The notes below the pieces were generated by a model that saw only the letters and a program-made list of their open reading frames with translations, was not told the origin of the DNA and did not search any database. Shown one piece after another: positions 1 through 11,435 of a stretch of DNA of 64,000 nucleotides; the stretch's first letter is position 1, and each line of letters begins with the position of its first letter. The stretch is from contig NC_135364.1 in the NCBI RefSeq assembly GCF_051622035.1, forward strand, positions 24,111,001-24,175,000. The letters run 5' to 3'. The DNA is from Arctopsyche grandis (taxonomy: Eukaryota > Arthropoda > Insecta > Trichoptera > Hydropsychidae). The translations under genes were made by a program, and so were the position numbers.

Positions 1-961
1 AGTCATTAGCAAAGTCAAATTGAGCGTAAATTCTTTCGGCAATGTTCAAACGATATAAATTTTTTTGCACGCGTATATAATTACATATTTTTTTGGCATT
101 ACAAATACTTATGTTGGGATAAAATTTAAATTGTGATAAAATTTGCTTATGACCGACGGGTCGATTGCAAATATCTTAAAAAAAAAAAAAACAAATACTT
201 AACTAATATAAAAAGTCGTTTACATACGTAATAATGTCTTCGCTGTGTGCGAGTGTAATTTTTATTGCACTGTGAATGTAAACTTGGTGTGAAAATTTAC
301 TAAAACTCATATTCGACACGAGGAATTGGAACGAAACTTTAAATTTATATCGGTGTGATTGTAATTCATTTTTGGAAAATTTAATACAAAGCTAATTTCG
401 TTCGTAAAAGAAAATTTTCGCGAGTTTCCGGCGGAAACGTTCGTTCGCGTGAGCACCACGCCGCGTCCGAATACAGACTGGATGCCGGCATGCTCGTCAA
501 GCGAGAGATGTTTTTGCCGTGAACTTGAAGGTAAACATACGTCAAAACCCCATTAATAACATATATAGTATGGTTGTGTATACGTTATTGTGCGTATAAT
601 GTAATCAATGTGATTTTATTTCTCTATAATACAGAAAAACCATCGATTTTTAAGCAATTTTCAACTACAACTCATTGTTTAAAATGATGCATTATAATAA
701 AGTAAATCAAACTTACGAAAAAAGTCCTTGGAAATGTATAAATATGACGATCACTAGATAAATGCTCCTTAAAGTGAATAAAATAGCTTTTTATTCCGTG
801 TTCGTTGATACGTTGCTATGTATTATATTTTAAATGAAAACGTTCTTCATTTGTTTAGGAAAATCTGGTAATAACTAAACAAGTCAGAAATCGAGCAGTG
901 AAATAAATTAAATACTATGTTTTATGTCATTTTTTTTATTTTAAATTAGATAGAACGTATT
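1..961. other. AT-rich intergenic DNA, no gene supported
   Basis: No coding exon can be supported. A GC-richer patch at about 415-535 contains short CG-rich words and is followed by a donor-like GAAG/GTAAAC near 527-536. It could be a non-coding 5' exon of a gene whose body lies elsewhere, but nothing in the window confirms this. The rest is AT-rich with short homopolymer runs. Confidence 0.4.
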
Positions 962-1558
962 ATTTATTTTATTTTATTTTACATAGATATATACCAGGAA
1001 GGCCTAACAGGTAAGACCCAATGCACCTTCCTAGACAATTAGGGCCGGTCCGCACCGTGCGACTTGCGAGCGACATGGTTGAGGGCGACCAGACCAATGC
1101 ATGCAGGTAGATGGGACGTGCCACACCCGTCAACTTGTCTGTCGCACACATTTCCATACATTTTTTCGTGTCGCGCAACTAGTCGGCCGACAAAGTTGCA
1201 CGGTGTGGCCCGGCCCTTAATTACCAACATTACAGAAGATTTATTACATAAATCGCTGAGGCTGAAGAGCACGAAATTAACAACTAATTAATTAATGAAT
1301 TAATCCATAGAGACATCTATGGATTTAGATTTGTACATAAGATTTTACATACTGTACATAAATAAAATTCAGATATTTGTGACATAGCGGGTAGGATGAT
1401 TTTTGCCAATTTGATGGAGGAACAGTTTCAACAATGAAATCAGATAAATTGGCAAAAAAATATCCAAGTCTGACCAGCAGTATTAAAGATAAGCACGGGA
1501 TGGAACCCGGTAACCTCGTGGTGCTAATCATAAACGCAAACACCGAGCCATACAGCTA
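962..1558 (-). mobile_element. tRNA-derived SINE copy, split by a MITE
   Basis: On the minus strand this reads tRNA-like head (box B word GGTTCCATCC), body with CTGCTGGTCAG, then a 3' end with the CCTTCCTGG-type hairpin and a short A/T tail. The same order recurs at 35009, 47118, 52687, 55378 and 62125, which defines the family. The copy is interrupted at 1042-1216 by a separate element. Confidence 0.8.
1042..1216. mobile_element. PIF/Harbinger-type MITE inside the SINE
   Basis: A 175-bp element with imperfect terminal inverted repeats: it starts GGGCCGGTCCGCACCGTGC and ends with the near-complement finishing CCGGCCC. It is flanked by TTA at 1039-1041 and 1217-1219. The SINE copy at 35009 has the uninterrupted sequence ACAATTAATTAC at this place, so it serves as an empty site and confirms a 3-bp TTA duplication. 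A TTA/TAA target and GGGCC ends are typical of the PIF/Harbinger superfamily. It has no coding capacity. Confidence 0.8.
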
Positions 1559-2579
1559 ACTAAATAAATAAATATTGTAAATAATTTGAATGCGTTCGTT
1601 TTCACCTATCGGTCATATTGTAAAGTTTTTCAATTCGAAAGCTTCTTTTGCCGAAGCGTCGGTAAAGCAGTGACCTGCAATTCAAAGAAAATTTTAGCGA
1701 TGTTTTTTTTATTCCGCTTCATAAATATTGATGCCGAATTTGTTTCATTGGAATATATATATGTATATGATTTTAAATGGCTAATTTCGTGGTTTTGCGT
1801 TTGCGAACATTCGAATGCAACAGCGGAGAAAACGGGCATAACCTAAATTACTTTCGATGTTAAAAAATTGCACAAATCGAGTGAAAGTCGATATCGCATG
1901 AATGAATGACCGCATCGATTTGAATATTAATTAGAAATAGAAAGGTATGGCCGGATAAAATCGCGTATTTGTATTGCAATATTTGTTTAGCGGTCAATAC
2001 TTGAAGAGGATGGGCGAAATAATAAAAAGTATGGAGGCCTGCGACAAGTGCGACTTCATTTGTGGTATTTTTGCAGCTAAAGAAACAAATTGACATGGAA
2101 ATTAAAATCATATCGGCCCCCACATTATCGGTGACATTCCGGGAAAGTGTACGCGAGAGCTATAACCCCATAACCCCCTTCCCAGCGACAGCCGGCGCAG
2201 AGAATAAGCTCGGCAATGAAATTGTGCACATTCCGCGCAAGTATTGCCATCCCTAAAATACGAAAATGAAGCAAAACCGGTTTCGTGCGCTGTAGAAGAA
2301 ATTGAAAATTGTGCAATAATCCAACACAAAACATCAATCGTGCCATAACAAATTAAAATCGAGTCAAAGCGTATTTGAATTTCGGACTTATGTACAGTGC
2401 TGCCACTTCACAATAATAATGTTCACTATTCACGTTAGTCCCTCTCCGTGACAACTTCGTGCTCATAAGGGCGAAAACTCAATGAGTGGTAAGTGGTCTG
2501 TTTTTTGTTAGATACTTTTAGACGGTTCGGTGATTACTTCCCAAGTGTGAACCAGGATAACTGCCGCTACGAAAATCAG
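1559..2579. other. intergenic, nothing recognised
   Basis: Mixed-composition DNA with several short frames but no homology I recognise, no splice-consistent exon set and no clear repeat. The right part may contain the diverged end of the piggyBac-like element that begins at about 2580. Confidence 0.4.
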
Positions 2580-3417
2580 GAATGTATTTTTCCAAAACTA
2601 GTTCGATTTTCTTCATTGTTGTTAAAATGTAAAGCTTACAATCTAAATGCCAAGCCACAATCTAAAATACTCAGCAGTTAGGGACTTCCATCGGGAAATT
2701 TTGCTGTGTAACGCGACGTTCTCCCGAGTGTCCCTTCAGTTGGTAACGATAGTAATACTTAGGGTGGCACCCATGACATTACCGCGCCAACGACTATGCT
2801 CATCTCGCTCGCATCGAAAGCGAGTTCTCTCTACCGCCATCCCCCGCCGAAGAAGGACCTCTCCTGTGCACGTCTCCACGGGGAGACGGGGCCCAAAGAT
2901 CCGCCATCTTGCTGAAGAACCGCTGTGAGGTCGAGTGCAGCATCACTCCCTCCCAAGAGTTCCAGCCAACGTCCTCGTATTGCTCACGCCGTTTCAGGAG
3001 AAACATCAGACGCGAGTGGACCGGTCCGAAGCGCAGAGCCAGCTCCCGACCACGAGGAAGCTGTTATCAACGAGACGATTTGCAGTCAGGAACCTCCCCG
3101 ACTATATAAACTGTATCCCAAGGCTAGTTCACGTTTCCCTATAACCCGACCCTTGGAAGAAGAACGACGTATCCGCCCTCTGGATCTCCCAACGCGAGAT
3201 CAGTAAGCGCGCGTAAAACAGTTCGTTACAGCTGTTTATAAATTCAGATATTCCGGTGTAAACCAGTATATATAAACGTTGAAAATTGATTGAAATTCTT
3301 AGCGGGTAGTATTCTTGTTTACTCTGTACATGCTCAAAATACAACGCCTATCAGCGTTTTTCAGGCCCATGGCCTTGTTGGCAAAATGTCAATCGGCGTT
3401 GGTCAGCATTCAAAGGG
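2580..3417 (-). mobile_element. piggyBac-like non-autonomous element, split by a solo LTR
   Basis: Read on the minus strand, it begins at TTAA (3418-3421) followed by CCCTTTGAATGCTGACC. It then matches the element at 21726-22285 through several hundred bases, including ATTTCCCGATGGAA and GAACTAGTTTTGGAAAAATAC. Similarity is lost near 2580, so the far terminus is truncated or diverged. A TTAA target with CCCT ends is the piggyBac signature. The match resumes on both sides of 2707-3230, which shows the LTR landed inside it. Confidence 0.75.
2707..3230 (+). mobile_element. solo LTR, family A (gypsy-type)
   Basis: A 524-bp unit starts TGTAACGCGACGTTCTC and ends GTTCGTTACA, flanked by GCTG at 2703-2706 and 3231-3234. 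A 4-bp duplication is usual for Ty3/gypsy. A TATATAA box sits near 3102. Further copies lie at 41176-41673 (minus) and 46692-47692. No internal gag-pol follows, so it is a solo LTR left by recombination. Confidence 0.85.
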
Positions 3418-3421
3418 TTAA

Positions 3422-3852
3422 TTAACAATTTAAATTTTATAAATTATAATAATTTCCAGAAAAATATAAAATTATTGTCTAATTGGGCCCCCCAAATTCG
3501 ATTTTTTTGTTCAATTCCTTTTTTGTGACCATTACACTGGTGACTAGTGATTTCTATTGTTAACCTTTTTTTTGCTCTCTAGAGAGGTAAAAGACGGAAT
3601 TCTCGACAGGGTGGACCATCTAGGCTCGGAAGCGAGGCTCGGTCAAACCGCTTCTTCCTGTCATTGGTTGCTCTTTGCGAGTACTTTAGTATTGACGTGC
3701 CCTGAATTAACTCGACTTTTACCCAATGAAATACTCCGACATATACTGCCTGGTTCGCATATAATGCGGTCTACGGTCGCTAAAGGTTAACAATAGAGAT
3801 TGACAATAGGAACCCATTTTAGCACGCTCATCCACCGAAGTCTACTGATGAC
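3422..3852. repeat. spacer with a small inverted-repeat element
   Basis: The words CTATTGTTAACCTT (near 3555) and AAGGTTAACAATAG (near 3783) face each other about 210 bp apart and may be the ends of a small MITE. No convincing target duplication was seen. The rest has no recognised feature. Confidence 0.4.
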
Positions 3853-4071
3853 CAGTGCCGGTTTTAGGGGGGGGGGGGCTGGATCGGGCGGTGCCCGAGG
3901 GCGCCAAATAAGTTAGGGCGCCGCTCGATGCGTCAAAGGCGCTTTAAATTTTAAAATTAGAGCGCCAAAAGCCATACAAAATTTTAGATTAGAGCGCCAA
4001 AGGCAAATTTTTTTCTAATGGTGCTTAGAAAAAATTGCCCGAGGGCGCCATTGGGTGTAAGCCCGGCACCG
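3853..4071. mobile_element. hAT-like MITE, copy 1
   Basis: A 219-bp element begins CAGTGCCGG, ends CCGGCACCG, and is flanked by an exact 8-bp direct repeat CTGATGAC (3845-3852 and 4072-4079). Inside are a long G run and several GCGCCAAA words. 8-bp duplications with CAG-type ends indicate the hAT superfamily. A second copy is at 5666. Confidence 0.8.
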
Positions 4072-4379
4072 CTGATGACTAAAGGGCAGCGAGTAGCGAA
4101 TGCTTTTGCAAATAATAATAGACCGCCCCATTTGTGTTCAAAGCAAGTGGGCATGAGCAAAAGAGCATGTTTTTTCTAAGAAATTAACACTTTCAATGCT
4201 GAGCTAGAATCCATGCTATGCTGATATTTTATAAAATAGCTCTGTCTCACAAATGTTTTGACAGTGTGGAGGTCTAAACAGTTCTTGGAAGGCGCGTCTA
4301 CCTGCATCTTGCATAAAGCACGCTATACAGTACCTATATTTATTCATTATTTTCGCTAGTATCATCTTCTTCATTATTA

Positions 4380-4690
4380 TTAAAATTCAAAGCCCTCTGA
4401 ATCAAAAAAAAAATCTATCACGAGACATAAATTGAATAAATAATGTTTTTTCCAATAATCACTTTGACGATTCAATCGTATGGTCCCCATGTGCAGCAAA
4501 AGTCCTAGCCAAATTTTAAATTCGTTGACTGTTATATCTTTCCAGCGTGCTATACGGATATACTCACAATTTGATCTAGTTAATATTTCTACTGCATATA
4601 AATTGCTTTGTTCTATCACGAGATTATAAAACTCCTGACCTAATAATAAATTTAAAAAATCTATGGGTTCGGCATTTTTATATATAAAGT
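4380..4690 (-). pseudogene. piggyBac transposase fragment
   Basis: On the minus strand a frame of about 100 codons reads through EPIDF, IEQSNLYA, RWKDITVNEFKIWLGLLLHM and SDYW. These follow the order of the N-terminal half of the piggyBac-family transposase domain (DDE_Tnp_1_7). Only the region before the first catalytic Asp is present. The frame ends in a stop near 4380, and no rest of the DDE domain was found nearby. It is a broken remnant and not a host gene. A piggyBac-like non-autonomous family is present elsewhere in this window (2580, 21726, 48798), but I cannot show that this transposase belonged to it. Confidence 0.75.
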
Positions 4691-5665
4691 GATAGCATCA
4701 TATTTGGATCACCCATTAGACATTTTAGTATATTCACTTACATTTACTAAGAGTAATATTTACTAAGCTTTTTGTATAAAAATATAATCACCAAAACATC
4801 TATATTTTTTGAATAAGTTAAAAAGTAAACAGTAAATAACATTATATAAAATTTAAAATAGAGAGTGTATAGAAACCTCAAGGCGAAAAAATTGAATGCT
4901 TCTCGCGTTACTATAGGAAGTGCGTATTTTTTTTTTTTTTAACCTTTCTGTCGGAAAGGGACAAAGCGCGCTCGGTGAGTCGCGCGCGGCTACGGAAATT
5001 TTGTGAACACGACACGACAGGCGTAAAACATTGTACGAATTCTAACGGTATTTTTTTTCATATATTGCGTCCCGCTATCTGAAAAGGACATCGTGGATCT
5101 AGAATTTTTTATCAAATTTGAATTAACACTAAATAAAACAGTAAGAATGTAAAATGTTGACGCGCTCCCGTCGGCTGGTAGGTAGACCGTGCGCTAAAGT
5201 AGCGCCGACATTTTGTTGTGCAAGCGCTTGTGCTTTCATACATCCATTGCAAATAAGCAATTATATAAAAACAATTGGAAAGATAAATATTTCAATTTAA
5301 ATCTTCAGTCATGAGCCTGCCTAAAGGGTCTTTTGAGGTATTATTTTTAAATAAAATGAACATCCCTGCTGGCAGCTAAATAATGTCTCACTTAGAGAAA
5401 AGAGTAATTTCATACAAATGAAATTACTCCTGAAGTCTTAATGAACCGGCAGAGCAAGTACTAAAATACCATAAGAATTCATTGCAACTATTTCCTTTCA
5501 AAATATGCGAAAACAATATCAATTTATTTATTTATAGTATTCGTCTTTTATTAGTCGAATACAAAAGATAGGTATAAACTACCCCCGAAAAAAGTTCACT
5601 TGGTGAACACTGCAGTAAGAATGTAGATCGCACGCTAAAGTAGCGCCAATATTTTGTTATGCGAG
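4691..5665. repeat. intergenic DNA with scattered repeat words
   Basis: No gene. Near 5195-5240 and 5637-5665 is the word AAAGTAGCGCC followed by TTTTGTTGTGCAAGCGC, which recurs many times up to 11.8 kb in both orientations and marks an uncharacterised repeat. Near 5407 a short hairpin has 12-bp arms, GAGTAATTTCAT and its complement. Confidence 0.5.
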
Positions 5666-6113
5666 CAGTGCCGGTTTTAGGGGGGGGGGCTGGGTCGGGT
5701 GGTACCCGAGGGCGCCAAATAAGTTAGGGCGCCGCTCGATGCGCCAAAAGCGCTTTAAAATTAAAATTAGAACGCCAAAGGCCCTACATTTGTACTCGGC
5801 AAATTCTATCCAAACAATCTACTGGAAGAATCCAATCTTCAAATTAAGCTCACCGCGAATTCAAAATCTGATATTATTAGCAATGAACTTATCAATTTAA
5901 AAGCCTTTCACTCATTATATTAAATTTTATAAAACAGCACAATTTACAAGAATTATATACAAACATTTGGGTTTCTATGCTTTTGCTGACACTGCCTGAC
6001 ACAAGGTCCCAAGGCCGGGAAAAAGAAGGATGGTAATCCAGTTTTTTATCATTTTTTTCAGTGTGTTTAGAAAAAATTGCCCGAGGGCGCCATTGGGTGT
6101 AAGGCCGGCGCTG
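5666..6113. mobile_element. hAT-like MITE, copy 2, with longer interior
   Basis: Same ends as the element at 3853 (CAGTGCCGG and CCGGCGCTG), with flanks TATGCGAG and TGTGCGAG (7 of 8 identical). It sits inside the AAAGTAGCGCC repeat, which continues on both sides. About 230 bp of interior is absent from copy 1 and may be leftover sequence of a longer relative, but no transposase motif could be established. Confidence 0.75.
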
Positions 6114-6129
6114 TGTGCGAGTGTTTGTG

Positions 6130-6475
6130 CTTTCATACGGTTCCTGGAAGAATGCACTGAATTGCAATTAATTATGTAATTTAATAAACTGTTAATTTTC
6201 CCAACAAAATAAATAAATAAATAGTGGCGCAGTTTCGAGAAATCTCAATTTTTAATGGTGCACAAGAAGAACTCACGCAAAAGAATTCCACAAAAAAAAC
6301 GGTTAGCACCTTCGGATAACATACAAATACCTCTTGACGCTTTTTGTGGAAATCTATTGCGTTAGTTCTTCTTGAGCATCTTTGAAAGTTTGTATTTCTC
6401 GAGAGTGGGGCTCTCTTGAGTGCATTTATCCGATCACGCTTTCATACATACATAAGTTTTGGTTCGTAGAATCAA
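6130..6475. mobile_element. palindromic MITE (copy of intron element at 21225)
   Basis: Arms facing each other include GCAGTTTCGAGAAATCTC and CTCACGCAAAAGAATTCCAC on the left and TTGCGTTAGTTCTTCTTGAG on the right. The same arrangement occurs at 21225-21478. It is non-coding; exact ends and target duplication were not resolved. Confidence 0.6.
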
Positions 6476-7190
6476 GAAAAAACCTGTATATATATTGTTT
6501 GCTATCAATATTTCCACTTGAAAAATTTTGCCACGATCATTTAGCGCCATTTATTCAAAATTAATTTATTCTACTGCTGTTTTATATTGTTTATATGTAG
6601 GTAGGTAGCTAACTTTTACTTATAATACATCCGATGAAATTTTCATCGGGTCTATCACTAGTATTAAATAAATAATAAAAAAATATGGTTTTGTAAAATC
6701 CTTATGAAAAAGCATATACTGAAAAGCACGATAAAAACGATGATAGTATTTTTTTTTACTGAAGTGGGGGCCTCAAATTTCAAATGTGTCTGAGGCCCTC
6801 CACTACCACTAAAATACCAGACCACCCATCAAAGTAGCGCCGATATTTTGTTGCGCAAGCCCTTGTGCCTTTATTAATCCATTAAAATAAGTGAGTAAAG
6901 AATAAAAATTTCAGTCCATTTCTTTTTTTGCTATTTTCGGGTGGGTCAATCTAGTAAATTGCACAAGTGTAGGGTAGTGTTGCCACATCCGCGCCAAGCC
7001 CAAAAGAAGCCATCTTTGGAAAAGGGCACGCGGATTCATAAGAGAGGCGGTCGGGTCGCAGGATCTGTAAAATTGCAAATTGCAAATTTGTGACTTGCTT
7101 TCTAGGACAATAGTAATTGACAACAGTAAATCATTTTTTGTGCATTAAAGAATCTTGTCCACTTATCTCTGCTTATTACAATGGATGAAG
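6476..7190. repeat. repeat-rich spacer left of the tandem duplication
   Basis: Contains fragments of the dispersed repeat with GGGTCAATC and AAATTGCACAAG (about 6935-7090), also present at 7611, 9238, 9897, 11543, 12360 and 14498, and of the AAAGTAGCGCC repeat. No gene supported. Confidence 0.5.
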
Positions 7191-8443
7191 GAAAGCACAA
7201 GCGCTTGCACAACAAAATGTCGGTGCTTCTTTAGCGTGCGGTCTACTTACTGCAGTGTTCGCCAAGTGAGCTTTTTTCGGGCGTAGTTTATATTTTGGGT
7301 GTGAACCTTTTTACAAACCTCCTTTACAATTACAATTCAGAGGACGTTTTATTTTATACTACTCATAAAGGACGAATGCAAATACTAAATTTTGAAATAC
7401 CACACCATTTGTTTTTTTTACAATATACAAACATATACAACATATACATTTTCTGGCACTTGAGTTCTCGTTCATACAATATTTCGCGTTTGTGATTTTC
7501 GATGGATGGAGTTTTTGGGTGCCAGATGTTCCGTGATCGAGATTTTAGTGATGTGCGCGGAATAATCACCGAACCAAAAATTTCATTCCATTTTTTTTTT
7601 TTGGTTAATTTCGGATGGGTCAATCGAGTATATTGCACAAGCGTAGGGTGGTGTTGTCACACCCTGCTCCGAACCCAGAGGAAGGAGTCTTTGGAAAAGG
7701 GCACCTGGTTTTATCAGAGAGAGACAGTCCGATGCCAGGATCTGAAAAATTGCGAATTGCACAATGCCAACGAAAACGATGGCGCATGTAAAATCCGTAT
7801 GAAAACCCATATTCTGTTGTTCGCATGGTAAAAAACGACGGTAGCATTTTTTTTTTACAGAAGTGGGGGCCTCAAGTTTCAAATGCGCCTGCGGTCCCCC
7901 ATTTACTTGATCCGCCACTGGGGAGACCATATGCTAAAGTAGCGCCGACATTTTGTTGTGCAAGCGCTTGTGCTTTTATACGATAAACGGATTATTCCGC
8001 AAAAAACGATCTCGCGCACGACAATCGTTGCCACAAAAATCGCGAATACGGAATATCTGGCACTCGAGTTTTCGTTAGTATGATGGACTTTTCGGCTGCC
8101 AAATGTTCCGTTATAGAGATTTTAGTGACTTTTGGGCGAGCGCTTTGTGACCAATAATCACCATTTGGTTTTTTACAATATACAAACATTTTAATTTATT
8201 TATTTATATGATTTCCCCTATATAAACACCCCTTTGAAATACACCACCAGCTGTCTTCTTTTTTCCTACTATAAATACAACTAAATTGTTCTTATTTCTA
8301 TTTCTTATTGTATAATTCTTATACAACATATACAATCTCTGGCACTCGAGTTCTCGTTCATAGAAATTTTAGCGTGAGTGGTTTTCGATGGATTGAGTTT
8401 TTGGGTGCCAGATGTTCCGTGATCGAGATTTTAGTGGTGTGCG

Positions 8444-8747
8444 CAGAATAATCCTATCTTTTAATAATCTTTCTGTCAGACGACGACTTACTGATGCTAC
8501 ATTCTTCTTTAAGCTCATAAATGTTTTCCTTGATTGTTCTGATTTACTGAGTAAGGTTAATTTCAGGATCCTAGTTAGGTATTCTAGACACGTTACACTT
8601 TTTTTTCTTAATCCTTTCAAAACCAATTCCCAAAAATATTCTTATCTGCAGCGTGTTTATCGTATGTTTAATGGGGAACTGAGAGAGGTTGATCTGTTCG
8701 GTATTTCCTTACATCAATTCAGGACTAGCATAAAGGGATCTACGTGA
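8444..8747 (+). pseudogene. LINE reverse-transcriptase C-terminus fragment (unit 1)
   Basis: The frame contains LSVRRRLTDATFFFKLING-like residues, then SRHVTLFFLNPFKTN and NGELREVDLFGISLHQFR. This order is typical of the extreme C-terminus of CR1/Jockey-group reverse transcriptases, after the RT core. There is no RT core here, so it is a 5'-truncated insertion, directly followed by the palindrome at 8744. The identical copy in unit 2 is at 10749-11052. Confidence 0.7.
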
Positions 8748-9130
8748 CGAGCTGGAATGTTAAATTACCGAAAATGCAAATATCGGAAGGCAAAGATCGA
8801 AAATCGAAAGATCTTAAGTCGAAAAATAAAAAAAATGGTGCATGGTAAACGGTATATACTCACTTAATTTGCGCGAGCAGGATACAACAGGAACAAGAGG
8901 AACATGCTTTTCCTCCCGTATTCTGCGCGCGCACATTAATACGGGAGGAAAAGCCTGTTCCTCTTGTTCCTGTTGTATCCTGCTCGCGCAAATTAAGTGA
9001 GTATGTACGTGAGTATGTTCCGTTTACCATGCACTATTTTTTTTTGATCTTTCGACTTAAGATCTTTCGATTTTCGATCTTTGCCTTCCGATATTTGCGT
9101 TTTCCGTCATTTAACATTCTGTTTCGTCAC
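8744..9130. mobile_element. 387-bp palindromic foldback element, copy 1
   Basis: The two halves are complementary almost end to end: GTGACGAG...CTTTCGTCAC-type ends, outer arms with GGCAAAGATCGAAAATCGAA, and inner arms of about 66 bp with GCGCGAGCAGGATACAACAG. The loop is roughly 14 nt (CTGCGCGCGCACATT). Non-coding. Other copies are at 11049, 12779 and 33801. No target duplication was resolved. It is followed by a SINE-type tail (CCAGCCTTCCTGGTGTATA). Confidence 0.85.
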
Positions 9131-10748
9131 GGAGACCAGCCTTCCTGGTGTATATATAAATAAATAAATAAATAAATGAATTGTAATAAGTGAGTAAAGA
9201 ATAAAAATTTCACTCCATTTTTTTTTACTCTTTTAGGGCGGGTCAATCGACTAAATTGCACAAGCGTAGGGCGGTGTTGCCACACCTCGCGCCGCACCCG
9301 AAGGAAGCCATCGTTGGAAAAGGGCACGCGGATTCATAAGAGAGGCGGTCGGGTCGCAGGATCTGAAAAAATGGCAAATTGCAAATTTGTGACTTGCTTT
9401 CTAGGACAATAGTAAATCATTTTTTGTGCATAAAAGAATCCTGGCCACTTATCTTTGCTTATTACAATGGATGTAGGAAAGCACAAGCGCTTGCACAACA
9501 AAATGTCGGTGCTTCTTTAGCGTGCGGTCTACTTACTGCAGTGTTCGCCAAGTGAGCTTTTTTCGGGCGTAGTTTATATTTTGGGTGTGAACCTTTTTAC
9601 AAACCTCCTTTACAATTACAATTCAGAGGACGTTTTATTTTATACTACTCATAAAGGACGAATGCAAATACTAAATTTTGAAATACCACACCATTTGTTT
9701 TTTTTACAATATACAAACATATACAACATATACATTTTCTGGCACTTGAGTTCTCGTTCATACAATATTTCGCGTTTGTGATTTTCGATGGATGGAGTTT
9801 TTGGGTGCCAGATGTTCCGTGATCGAGATTTTAGTGATGTGCGCGGAATAATCACCGAACCAAAAATTTCATTCCATTTTTTTTTTTTGGTTAATTTCGG
9901 ATGGGTCAATCGAGTATATTGCACAAGCGTAGGGTGGTGTTGTCACACCCTGCTCCGAACCCAGAGGAAGGAGTCTTTGGAAAAGGGCACCTGGTTTTAT
10001 CAGAGAGAGACAGTCCGATGCCAGGATCTGAAAAATTGCGAATTGCACAATGCCAACGAAAACGATGGCGCATGTAAAATCCGTATGAAAACCCATATTC
10101 TGTTGTTCGCATGGTAAAAAACGACGGTAGCATTTTTTTTTTACAGAAGTGGGGGCCTCAAGTTTCAAATGCGCCTGCGGTCCCCCATTTACTTGATCCG
10201 CCACTGGGGAGACCATATGCTAAAGTAGCGCCGACATTTTGTTGTGCAAGCGCTTGTGCTTTTATACGATAAACGGATTATTCCGCAAAAAACGATCTCG
10301 CGCACGACAATCGTTGCCACAAAAATCGCGAATACGGAATATCTGGCACTCGAGTTTTCGTTAGTATGATGGACTTTTCGGCTGCCAAATGTTCCGTTAT
10401 AGAGATTTTAGTGACTTTTGGGCGAGCGCTTTGTGACCAATAATCACCGAACCGGAAATACCACACCATTTGGTTTTTTACAATATACAAACATTTTAAT
10501 TTATTTATTTATATGATTTCCCCTATATAAACACCCCTTTGAAATACACCACCAGCTGTCTTCTTTTTTCCTACTATAAATACAACTAAATTGTTCTTAT
10601 TTCTATTTCTTATTGTATAATTCTTATACAACATATACAATCTCTGGCACTCGAGTTCTCGTTCATAGAAATTTTAGCGTGAGTGGTTTTCGATGGATTG
10701 AGTTTTTGGGTGCCAGATGTTCCGTGATCGAGATTTTAGTGGTGTGCG

Positions 10749-11052
10749 CAGAATAATCCTATCTTTTAATAATCTTTCTGTCAGACGACGACTTACTGAT
10801 GCTACATTCTTCTTTAAGCTCATAAATGTTTTCCTTGATTGTTCTGATTTACTGAGTAAGGTTAATTTCAGGATCCTAGTTAGGTATTCTAGACACGTTA
10901 CACTTTTTTTTCTTAATCCTTTCAAAACCAATTCCCAAAAATATTCTTATCTGCAGCGTGTTTATCGTATGTTTAATGGGGAACTGAGAGAGGTTGATCT
11001 GTTCGGTATTTCCTTACATCAATTCAGGACTAGCATAAAGGGATCTACGTGA
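10749..11052 (+). pseudogene. LINE reverse-transcriptase C-terminus fragment (unit 2)
   Basis: Exact duplicate of the fragment at 8444-8747, carried by the tandem duplication. Confidence 0.7.
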
Positions 11053-11435
11053 CGAGCTGGAATGTTAAATTACCGAAAATGCAAATATCGGAAGGCAAAG
11101 ATCGAAAATCGAAAGATCTTAAGTCGAAAAATAAAAAAAATGGTGCATGGTAAACGGTATATACTCACTTAATTTGCGCGAGCAGGATACAACAGGAACA
11201 AGAGGAACATGCTTTTCCTCCCGTATTCTGCGCGCGCACATTAATACGGGAGGAAAAGCCTGTTCCTCTTGTTCCTGTTGTATCCTGCTCGCGCAAATTA
11301 AGTGAGTATGTACGTGAGTATGTTCCGTTTACCATGCACTATTTTTTTTTGATCTTTCGACTTAAGATCTTTCGATTTTCGATCTTTGCCTTCCGATATT
11401 TGCGTTTTCCGTCATTTAACATTCTGTTTCGTCAC
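11049..11435. mobile_element. palindromic foldback element, copy 2
   Basis: Duplicate of 8744-9130 within unit 2, with no difference noticed. Confidence 0.85.

Larger units (their letters stand above)
7191..9476. repeat. tandem duplication unit 1 (2286 bp)
   Basis: Nearly identical to 9477-11781. It is a composite of older repeats: the GGGTCAATC family, inverted words around CGGAACATCTGGCAC, a LINE 3' fragment and the palindrome at 8744-9130. The unit is 19 bp shorter than unit 2 because of one indel near 8170. No host gene is included. Confidence 0.9.

Noticed and set aside
7502-7930. Frames of 109 and 115 codons, repeated at 9788-10216
   Set aside because: Opposite-strand frames through a non-coding repeat, identical because of the tandem duplication; no family resemblance.
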